The notes beneath the pieces are model-generated. The model searched no databases. It saw only the letters and a program-made list of their open reading frames with translations, and was not told the DNA's origin. A stretch of 12,583 nucleotides of DNA from Candidatus Peribacterales bacterium (GTDB lineage Bacteria > Patescibacteriota > Gracilibacteria > Peribacterales > Peribacteraceae), in NCBI GenBank assembly GCA_021731345.1, contig JAKFXO010000048.1:1-12583 (forward strand), read 5' to 3'. Both the position numbers and the translations under genes were made by a program. This document shows, piece after piece, positions 6,784-12,195 of this stretch; position 1 is the first letter of the stretch, and each line of letters starts with the position of its first letter.

Positions 6784-8346
6784 GTGAACTTCGGCTTCCG
6801 TCGCAATGATCTTCTTGCGTATACGCCATGTCTTTCTGTAGGACTAGCCGAAAAAGATGAGAGGAAAGGAACTGATGCGGAAATTTTACTACAGCGTCTT
6901 GAAGATGCATTCGGACAAAAAATCATCAGAGGCGTCGATTTGAAAGATTCACTCGTAACACGCAAAGAATTTTTCACACTGCTCTCTAGATCTCATTGCA
7001 CGGAACCGATTCGTGATGCGGCACTCATGGAAACAAGACTTCGTGATGCGATAAAGAAGTACGGCATCAGCCTACCTCTCATTGATCTTCCAATGGACAC
7101 TACCAAAGCAGACTCACTTCTCGTGCACACCCTTATTGCCAAGGGTGCGGACGTGACGAGAGCTACTCTGCGTGGTGACGCAGCTGACCTAAGTTCGCCT
7201 ATGACTCGAGGCGAAGCCATTAGAGCTGTTATCTCGATGCTAGCCATTCCAGAGGACATCACACAAAAAGCAGGAGTCCTTCCGACTGACCTAGATCCTA
7301 GCGATCCACTTGCATCGCATTTCCTAACACTGCAAACACTCGGCGTTCTCCCAGAAAGCTTCCAGCCAATTCTGGGGCAGTCGCAAGGGCTCAATGCAGA
7401 AGAAACAGCCTTGATGCTTGCTCGAACGGCGTTCACTGCAGGAAAGATCGCTCTGCACGCTGAAATCCTCAATATCAAAGGGCTTAAGAAATCCGCACCA
7501 ACACCAACGTTCCTCGCTACTCTTCCACCGATGAAACTGCGTGCGTGTCTGGAAAAAGACACCGAGCGTCCGACGAAGATTTCATTCACTGACATTTTGC
7601 CGGGAGACCCTTCATATTTCGATATCAAGGATTTGCTGTCACGTGGCACAAAGAACTCAGCCAAACAAATGATGTGGCTTCTTGCAGCAACGCGTAGGCC
7701 CACTGAATTTGGCATTGCTCGCGGTCAAACAAAAACAGGGCTCGAGGAACCTGTCAGCATTTTAGAGACTATCCGTAATGTACTCGTGCTTGCATGTCTG
7801 CCACCAGATACCGCCATCGATGTTATGAGCGGCAAAGCCAATAGTGGCAGCAGACAAGGAAGTGGTGAAAGCAGGGTAGCAAGAGACAGAATTTCAGGAC
7901 TACCACGCAACGCTACATTTGCATCGCGCATTCTCTATCGCGCGCAGGATCATCAGAAAGAATTTGACCTTTCTCTGTTCACCTACACGCCAGACTTCCT
8001 GAGACGTGAGGAAAGAAGCCCCGCAAGCGGCCTTTCCATTGGTGAAGCGTCTGACATTCTTGCATCGGGCCTTCTGATGATTCACACAAAAACGAAATCT
8101 CTCAGTCCTGTTGAGGCCGAAAAGAAGTTTGAGGAATTGTCGGCAGCAATTACGAAGGACCTTCTCGGAAAAGACACAAACTGGCGAGACGAGTCTGTTC
8201 TGCGTACTACTCCGTTTACTCGCGGCATGTTGCTGTCCTTCCTCTCCACTGTCGTGAGCGGAAGAACCACTGTCTCTAGTACTCCCGTCGCTGGATCCGT
8301 ACCACTTGGCGAACTGTGGTGGGAAAGAATCGATGCACGAAAATAA
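6784..8346 (+). CDS. C-terminal fragment: end of SdrD-B-like domain plus SLH-like region
   Basis: The coordinates begin at GTG 6784, but the frame codes from about 6658 (PASDSRGYWIGFDTG ... VREGAKAEVNFGF-like end), so this is a continuation rather than an independent gene. The downstream ~510 residues contain SLH-like elements: LVTRKEFFTLL (58-66), MTRGEAIRAVISML (140-153), a DLDPSDPLASHF...LGVLPESF helix pair (169-193), SFTDILPGDPSYFDIKDLLS (267-286), LSIGEASDILASGLLMI (417-433) and PFTRGMLLSFL (477-487). SLH domains bind secondary cell-wall polymers and hold proteins on the surface. These are divergent, so the call rests on periodicity and FTD/TRGE-type motifs. Residues ~236-517 are repeated in the next locus. 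The protein ends with a conserved VPLGELWWERI tail. Confidence 0.7.
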   Translation: MNFGFRRNDLLAYTPCLSVGLAEKDERKGTDAEILLQRLEDAFGQKIIRGVDLKDSLVTRKEFFTLLSRSHCTEPIRDAALMETRLRDAIKKYGISLPLIDLPMDTTKADSLLVHTLIAKGADVTRATLRGDAADLSSPMTRGEAIRAVISMLAIPEDITQKAGVLPTDLDPSDPLASHFLTLQTLGVLPESFQPILGQSQGLNAEETALMLARTAFTAGKIALHAEILNIKGLKKSAPTPTFLATLPPMKLRACLEKDTERPTKISFTDILPGDPSYFDIKDLLSRGTKNSAKQMMWLLAATRRPTEFGIARGQTKTGLEEPVSILETIRNVLVLACLPPDTAIDVMSGKANSGSRQGSGESRVARDRISGLPRNATFASRILYRAQDHQKEFDLSLFTYTPDFLRREERSPASGLSIGEASDILASGLLMIHTKTKSLSPVEAEKKFEELSAAITKDLLGKDTNWRDESVLRTTPFTRGMLLSFLSTVVSGRTTVSSTPVAGSVPLGELWWERIDARK

Positions 8347-9327
8347 AAATGACTCACTCCCCTCTCATGATCGGGCTCGTTGGATCACTGCTTCTCAGTA
8401 TTGCAATCGTGCTGACGCTGCGATGGCGACAGATTCTGTGTTACGCAAAAATTAACGGAACTCCACTGAATAGGATTGAAAGAAAACTGCCATGAAGCCG
8501 ACATTTTTAGCAGGACTGCCGGCACTGAAGCCTCGCGCATGTCTTGAAAAAGAATCCGCTCGTGGATCAACTGTAACTTTTACAGACACACTCCCCGGAG
8601 ATTCGTTCTATTCAGACTGAGAGATCTGCTGTCCTACGGCACGCGAAATACTGCGAAACAAAATCTGTGGCTCTTTGCTGCAACACGCCGACCAACCGAG
8701 TTCGGTATTGCGAAAGGCCAAACAACCGTAGGTATCGCAGAACCAGTAAGCCTACTTGAAACACTACGTGATGCGCTCATTCTCGCATGCATTCCACCGG
8801 ATACTGCCATTGATGTCATGAGCGGCAAGATAAACACCGGAAGTAAGCAAGGTAGCGGAGAAAGTCGTGTCGCCCGGGATAGAATTTCAGACCTACCGCG
8901 CAACGCGACATTTGCATCACGCGTACTCTATAGGTCACAGGACCACCAAAAAGAATTTGATCTCTCGCTCTTCACCTACGCACCAAATTTCCTTCGCTCA
9001 GAGTTCCGCAGCCCAGGCTCTGGACTTTCCGTTGATGAGGCAGCAGATATTCTTGCATCGACATTACTTATGATTCATGTGAAATCTAGAACGATGTCGC
9101 CACAGGAAGCGGAAACCTACATCGAATCTCTACGCGCTGCCATTATCGAAGACCTCGTCGGTAAAGATGTGAACTGGCGCGATGCTGCTATGTTGAAAAC
9201 AACGCCATTCACGAGAAAAATGCTCCTGCAATTCTTGGCCACAGCAACAAGTGGCAGAACGTCCGTGACATCGGTGGCTCCTCCGCCATCCGTGCCTCTT
9301 GGAGAGGCATGGTGGGAGCGAGTACGT
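7492..9327 (+). repeat. Diverged tandem duplication of a ~280-codon SLH-like unit
   Basis: Unit 1 (about 7492-8334) and unit 2 (about 8495-9327) align over their whole length at protein level. Blocks shared almost unchanged include GSGESRVARDRIS, LPRNATFASR, QDHQKEFDLSLFTY, NWRD, TTPFTR and VPLGE-WWER. By eye the last ~170 residues are about two-thirds identical. Many codons differ silently, for example in the codons for ESRVARDRIS, so the duplication is old and the protein was kept by selection. About 160 bases of unrelated or unalignable sequence separate the units. Confidence 0.85.
8349..8495 (+). CDS. Possible 48-residue single-helix membrane protein
   Basis: A short ORF beginning 3 bases after the upstream stop. 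It has one strong hydrophobic helix (residues ~6-24, LMIGLVGSLLLSIAIVLTL) followed by RWRQ, a positive-inside pattern. Its TGA overlaps the ATG of the following copy-2 reading frame (ATGA at 8492-8495), an arrangement typical of translational coupling. However, the frame of this ORF also differs from copy 2 by one missing base, so it could be the N-terminal anchor of the copy-2 protein cut off by another frame break, or chance in a decaying spacer. No Shine-Dalgarno sequence is present. I do not recognise a family. Confidence 0.3.
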   Translation: MTHSPLMIGLVGSLLLSIAIVLTLRWRQILCYAKINGTPLNRIERKLP

Positions 9328-9330
9328 TAG
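8492..9330 (+). pseudogene. Second SLH-like surface protein copy, frameshifted near 8612
   Basis: ATG 8492 opens MKPTFLAGLPALKPRACLEK, aligning with residues ~241 onward of the upstream C-terminal fragment. The frame hits TGA at 8618-8620 just after GDSFY. Adding one T to the TT at 8611-8612 restores YFRLRDLLSYGT, which matches YFDIKDLLSRGT of copy 1, and the reading then stays open to the TAG at 9328-9330. Restored length is about 279 residues. It lacks the propeller, Fn3 and SdrD-B parts of its neighbour, so it would be a short SLH-only protein or, with the preceding helix ORF, a membrane-anchored one. It converges with the minus-strand sortase gene, with only 4 bases between the stops. Confidence 0.7.
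8818..9330 (+). CDS. Open C-terminal part of the copy-2 SLH-like protein
   Basis: A 170-residue open frame whose ATG at 8818 is the internal Met of a VMSGK motif shared with copy 1, so it is probably not a true start; coding similarity extends upstream to 8614 in the same frame. It contains GSGESRVARDRIS, LPRNATFASR, an SLH-like LSVDEAADILASTLLMI helix, TTPFTRKMLLQFL, and a VPLGEAWWERVR tail. Whether it is expressed on its own is doubtful: no promoter or Shine-Dalgarno sequence stands in front of it. Confidence 0.6.
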   Translation: MSGKINTGSKQGSGESRVARDRISDLPRNATFASRVLYRSQDHQKEFDLSLFTYAPNFLRSEFRSPGSGLSVDEAADILASTLLMIHVKSRTMSPQEAETYIESLRAAIIEDLVGKDVNWRDAAMLKTTPFTRKMLLQFLATATSGRTSVTSVAPPPSVPLGEAWWERVR

Positions 9331-9334
9331 TTAA

Positions 9335-10528
9335 TTATTTGAGAGCAATCGTCTCAACCGGAACAGCGTACACAAGATACCGGTGGGAGATGCTGTCTGG
9401 AGGCCAGCAGGTGTAGAGCACGAGCTGCTCACCTTTTTCATCAGGCTCGAATGCAGTTTTGTCGCTAGCTGGAATAGTCTTTTTTTCCGTGACCTGATAG
9501 ACGTGCAGCTTCCCTTCGTATGTCACATAAATCTTTGTGCCCACTTGCACTTCGTTAATCGTACGGAAAATCTTTGTAAATTTCGAAAGGTCCCACGGAT
9601 AACCACTCGAGTGTCCGTACACCATGATCTTGCTGCCTTTACCGGGATACGCAAACAAGTGACCAACACCGTGCTGCAACACCTCAAGCACTCCTTTCTG
9701 CGAATACGGATCGGAAGGATGCGTGATCGTGAGATCAACAATGCCGATACTTGGAATGCTAATAGCGAACGGTTTCTGAGACGCAAACTGTGCAGAAGAA
9801 GGCGAGCCAGCAGATGGAGCCTGTGCCTGAGGTGTGGGCTGTGTATTACCATTCACACTCAACACCACTGAATTATGCGTCTGTGTGACTGGGCCGCCAA
9901 ACGACGCAATACCTTGCTGATGCACAGTGCGCATGCGGTACACCATGTCAAAAAGCTGGCCACGCGTCATAAAGCTACCCGCAGAGAGACGGCTTCCTGG
10001 AAGAATCGCATTGCGCCCAAGAATGACACTCACCACACCGGTGTACCACTGGTTCGGCTGGTTCGGGAGATCATCGGATGAAAGGAAAGCAGCGACATCA
10101 GTCTTTTCTCCGTAGGAACGCGTGAGCATAGCCGCTGCCTCAGCAACCTTCACTCCACCCTGTGGCCAGAAACGCCCATCGGGATATCCTTTGATAAGAC
10201 CGTAACGAAAACCGACTTCAATGTACGGCGCGTACCACTCTTGCTGGGAAACATCGGGAAAAAGAGAGATGGGCGGCATGGAAGCTTTTGCCTTCTCCAC
10301 ATCGAGGGCAAATTTGTTCTGAGCAAGAAGAATAATCTTGAGCGCCTCTGCCCTGTTCACCGGATCGTTTAGTCGGACGTTTCCACCTCCATCAATAACG
10401 CCAGAACTACTGAGTGACGCAACGGCGTCTGCATATGCACTTGGATCTATGTACTGTGCAAACGCGCCGGAGACTCCGTTGAGGAGAACAGCAATGGAAA
10501 GGGCTGTGCTGAGAGCTTGACGCTTCAT
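9335..10528 (-). CDS. Secreted SLH-domain sortase fusion protein
   Basis: The product has 397 residues. A signal peptide (MKR, hydrophobic 5-22) likely ends at Ala-Phe-Ala24. SLH-type repeats follow over about 27-205: VNRAEALKIIL (58-67), LFPDVSQQEWYAPYIEVGFRYGLIKGYPDG (89-118), VKVAEAAAMLTR (126-137) and FMTRGQLFDMVYRMR (186-200). A Pro/Ser/Gln-rich linker (~229-250) leads to a sortase domain (~253-397) with HGVGH (286-290), catalytic His306 in YGHSSG, Cys374 in LYTCWPP and Arg383 in SHRYLVYAVPV; the triad is complete. Sortases are transpeptidases that cut a C-terminal sorting signal and join the protein to a cell-surface acceptor; the layout resembles class D/E enzymes. Here the SLH repeats would fix the enzyme to the wall. 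No LPXTG-like substrate is seen in the window. The gene converges with copy 2 and starts from a leaderless promoter. Confidence 0.9.
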   Translation of the reverse strand: MKRQALSTALSIAVLLNGVSGAFAQYIDPSAYADAVASLSSSGVIDGGGNVRLNDPVNRAEALKIILLAQNKFALDVEKAKASMPPISLFPDVSQQEWYAPYIEVGFRYGLIKGYPDGRFWPQGGVKVAEAAAMLTRSYGEKTDVAAFLSSDDLPNQPNQWYTGVVSVILGRNAILPGSRLSAGSFMTRGQLFDMVYRMRTVHQQGIASFGGPVTQTHNSVVLSVNGNTQPTPQAQAPSAGSPSSAQFASQKPFAISIPSIGIVDLTITHPSDPYSQKGVLEVLQHGVGHLFAYPGKGSKIMVYGHSSGYPWDLSKFTKIFRTINEVQVGTKIYVTYEGKLHVYQVTEKKTIPASDKTAFEPDEKGEQLVLYTCWPPDSISHRYLVYAVPVETIALK

Positions 10529-10537
10529 AGTTGACGT

Positions 10538-10565
10538 ATTTTACATAATTTTCTTATTTTGTCAA
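10538..10565 (-). promoter_or_regulatory. Promoter of the SLH-sortase gene, leaderless
   Basis: On the minus strand, TTGACA (10565-10560, perfect -35) and TAAAAT (10543-10538, 5 of 6) are separated by 16 bases. Nine bases separate the -10 box from the ATG at 10528, so the transcript should begin at or within about 3 bases of the start codon. The flanking DNA is AT-rich and has no Shine-Dalgarno sequence. Confidence 0.75.
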
Positions 10566-10632
10566 TATTTACGCATGTCATTCTTCGGTAGCCAAAAGTG
10601 CAGTTCTTATAAGATTAAGACCGTCTAGGGTC

Positions 10633-10657
10633 TGATACACTCAAAGACGTTCATACT
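10633..10657 (+). promoter_or_regulatory. Weak candidate promoter elements for apbE
   Basis: Two possible -10 boxes lie before the ATG at 10666: TGATACACT (10633-10641, extended type, about 18-base leader) and CATACT (10652-10657, 8 bases before the ATG, leaderless layout). Neither has a convincing -35. The 137-base divergent gap (10529-10665) must hold the apbE promoter unless the gene is read through from upstream. Confidence 0.25.
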
Positions 10658-10665
10658 GCTTTTTT

Positions 10666-11544
10666 ATGACGCAAGAACCACAACGCTTTTCGTATGAATC
10701 GATGGGAACCTTTTGGGAGGTGACGATTTGGGATGGGGTTGATCAAACAGTTTTTGCCACACTGCGATCAGCGATTATGTCGCAGTCGAAACAATTTGAT
10801 GAAACATTTTCAAGATTTAAAAAAGACTCACTCATCTGGGAGCTCTCGAAGAAGAAAGGATTGCAAGAAGTGCCAGAAGACTTGGTGAAGATGTTACGCA
10901 TCTATGAAAAGCTGAATCGGATATCTGGCGGCGTACTCAATCCACTCATTGGTTTCGCGCTATCTGATCTTGGATATGACGCAGAGTATTCACTGAAACC
11001 CAAAGACACCGTACGACCAGTGCCGGATTTCACAGCTGCACTGTCGATCATCGATGACACGCACATTGAACTACGTGAATCTGCTCTCATTGATCTCGGT
11101 GCACTCGGCAAAGGATTTTTTGTCGACAAGATCGCTGCGTACTTGAAACGCCAAGGTCTTTCTCGTTTTCTCGTAAATGGCAGCGGGGATATCTACTACT
11201 CAGGCGCAGGCACGCCACTTCGCGCAGGTCTGGAGCACCCAGCGGATCCGACGAAAGTGATCGGCGTCATCGACATCAACGAAGGAGCGCTCTGCGCTTC
11301 AGCTAGTAACCGCAGAAAGTGGGACAAGTATCATCACACACTCGATCCAAAAACACTCACGTCTCCGGAAGAGATCATCGCAACATGGGTCAGAGCAGAT
11401 TCCGCTGCACTCGCCGATGGACTATGTACGTGTCTCTTCATGACAGAACCCGAGAAGTTTGCAGAACTCAGCTTTGAGTACTGCTTACTCAATCCTGCCT
11501 ACGCAATAAAACGCTCCGCCGGTTTCCAGGCGGAGCTGTTTTGA
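10666..11544 (+). CDS. apbE: ApbE-type FAD:protein FMN transferase, no signal peptide
   Basis: ApbE transfers FMN from FAD onto a Ser/Thr of target proteins using magnesium. Family motifs are present in order: YESMGTFWEV (10-19); SGGVLNPLIG (87-96); ALIDLGALGKGFFVDKIAAYL (140-160), the flavin-binding core; FLVNGSGDIYYSG (168-180); CASASNRRKW followed by HHTLDPKT (210-230); and RADSAALADGLCT (243-255), in which Asp251 and Thr255 correspond to the usual metal ligands. At 292 residues it is shorter than typical exported ApbE lipoproteins, and MTQEPQRF is not a signal sequence, so it appears cytosolic. The likely substrate, an FMN-binding lipoprotein, is the convergent neighbour. Its last ten codons double as a terminator hairpin. 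I prefer ATG 10666, as nothing upstream resembles a signal peptide. Confidence 0.92.
   Translation: MTQEPQRFSYESMGTFWEVTIWDGVDQTVFATLRSAIMSQSKQFDETFSRFKKDSLIWELSKKKGLQEVPEDLVKMLRIYEKLNRISGGVLNPLIGFALSDLGYDAEYSLKPKDTVRPVPDFTAALSIIDDTHIELRESALIDLGALGKGFFVDKIAAYLKRQGLSRFLVNGSGDIYYSGAGTPLRAGLEHPADPTKVIGVIDINEGALCASASNRRKWDKYHHTLDPKTLTSPEEIIATWVRADSAALADGLCTCLFMTEPEKFAELSFEYCLLNPAYAIKRSAGFQAELF
11508..11542. terminator. Bidirectional terminator inside the 3' end of apbE
   Basis: GCTCCGCC (11513-11520) pairs perfectly with GGCGGAGC (11529-11536) around an 8-base loop. AAAA (11508-11511) on the left and TTTT (11539-11542) on the right give U-tracts for transcripts from both sides; on the minus strand the tract reads GTTTTATT. 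It ends at the first base of the apbE stop codon and would serve both apbE and the convergent FMN-lipoprotein gene. Confidence 0.78.
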
Positions 11545-11558
11545 AAGCGAGATAGATA

Positions 11559-12086
11559 TTAGGCCTTAGCCTCGACTTTGATTTTGGCAACAGCGTCCAT
11601 GAATCCCATGCCCGTGAGGGATGATCCATTGATGACACCAACAGAGACCTCATCGAGAGACTTACCAACAACCTGCTCATTGAAACCTGTGCTGAAAGCA
11701 GCCTGCATAGCGATGCTCTTCTTGTTTGTAGCGTCGCCAGCAAACGTTGCAGCGGTGACTTTGTCGCCTTTCAGTGTCAGAGAAATTGTGACACTCTCAG
11801 CACCTGCTGGAGAGCGATACACACCTGCGGACGTGTACGTACCGTCCTTGTATGAACCATTCATTGCAGCCTCGCTGCTCTCCATCGCTCCCTCTACAGA
11901 GGAGGAAGACGATGACTCCATCATCATCGCATCAACGGAAGACGAAGAGGAGGACTCCATTGCGCCTCCGTTCGTATTGGCTGGAGTGGCAGCATTACAA
12001 CCGGCAAGAAGTACGCCGACCAATAGCGGGCTCAAGGCCGCGCCAAAACGCTTTGATGACGTCGAAAGATTTTTGATATCGATCAT
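11559..12086 (-). CDS. FMN-binding-domain lipoprotein, probable ApbE substrate
   Basis: The product has 175 residues. The N-terminus has KR, a hydrophobic stretch and the lipobox LLAGC, giving lipidation at Cys30 and a surface location. Residues 31-78 are a low-complexity linker with two copies of MESSSSSSV and many Ala/Ser. Residues 79-173 match the small FMN-binding domain of NqrC/RnfG-like and related proteins: YKDGTYTSAGVY (79-90), SVTISLTLKGDKVTAATF (98-115), and VINGSSLTGMGFMDAVAKIK (151-170), which aligns with the usual SGATLTSxGFxDAV flavinylation motif, so Ser156 is the expected FMN attachment residue, with Ser155 replacing the usual Ala. It probably carries a covalent FMN for extracytoplasmic one-electron transfer. 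It converges with apbE and shares its terminator; a weak promoter (TTGTAA-17-TAGTAT) may lie near 12119-12148. Confidence 0.82.
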   Translation of the reverse strand: MIDIKNLSTSSKRFGAALSPLLVGVLLAGCNAATPANTNGGAMESSSSSSVDAMMMESSSSSSVEGAMESSEAAMNGSYKDGTYTSAGVYRSPAGAESVTISLTLKGDKVTAATFAGDATNKKSIAMQAAFSTGFNEQVVGKSLDEVSVGVINGSSLTGMGFMDAVAKIKVEAKA

Positions 12087-12183
12087 TGGAAAATAAGGGA
12101 AAGAAACAAATCGGTTGCGATACTAACCGCAAGGCTCAGAGCTTACAAGGATGGGATTAAGAACTCCTTAAGGTACAGAGGTG

Positions 12184-12189
12184 TAGAAT
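12184..12189 (+). promoter_or_regulatory. -10 box next to the YdeI-like gene start, leaderless layout
   Basis: TAGAAT (5 of 6 to the -10 consensus) lies 6 bases before the GTG at 12196; no clear -35 is seen at the proper distance. The short distance repeats the leaderless pattern of other genes here. The 109-base gap from 12087 holds nothing else I can identify. Confidence 0.4.
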
Positions 12190-12195
12190 AGTTGG

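Larger units (their letters stand above)
4296..8346 (+). pseudogene. Giant FG-GAP propeller / Fn3 / SdrD-B / SLH surface protein, broken by two frameshifts
   Basis: Three consecutive same-strand frames read as one protein if one base is restored near 4839 and one in the C-run at 6658-6660; the total is then about 1350 residues. Restored order: hydrophobic segment (about 20-45), seven DxDxDGDxD repeats, beta-sandwich domain, Fn3-like domain, proline-rich linker, SdrD-B-like domain ending in VNFGF, and SLH-like region to the end. Such proteins are exported and bound to the cell surface, often for adhesion. At both breaks the domain pattern continues directly in the next frame, so the frame was intact until recently, or the breaks are sequence errors. 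The three pieces are listed separately below. Seven repeats suit a single integrin-alpha-like seven-bladed propeller. GTG 4296 is the likely start. Confidence 0.75.

Noticed and set aside
6784..6786. GTG 6784 as a true start of a separate SLH protein
   Set aside because: The codons upstream in the same frame (from about 6658) complete the SdrD-B-like domain begun in the previous frame, so it is a continuation.
6993..7715. 240-codon minus-strand ORF opposite the SLH-like region
   Set aside because: Composition is Arg/Ser/Ala-rich as expected of an antisense shadow, and the plus strand holds the conserved duplicated protein.
8370..8445. An alternative frame with NRADAAMATDSVL-like sequence between the two copies, as an SLH remnant
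   Set aside because: It resembles an SLH helix, but the stretch is short, bounded by a stop, and conflicts with the hydrophobic frame; not enough to support.
8612..8622. In-frame TGA in copy 2 read as a reassigned glycine codon, as in Gracilibacteria
   Set aside because: Downstream of this TGA the same frame has no similarity to copy 1; similarity resumes in another frame. It is a frameshift, not a recoded stop. Other genes behave normally with the standard code.
9383..9871. Long plus-strand ORF opposite the sortase gene
   Set aside because: It is the antisense of a clear SLH-sortase gene and has no recognisable domain.
11578..12096. 172-codon plus-strand ORF opposite the FMN-binding lipoprotein
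   Set aside because: The minus strand has a lipobox and a recognisable FMN-binding domain; the plus-strand reading is acidic low complexity from the serine linker.
12105..12136. Repeated TGCGGTT/GGTTGCG elements upstream of the lipoprotein gene as an operator
   Set aside because: The arms are short and imperfect and have no second occurrence in the window.
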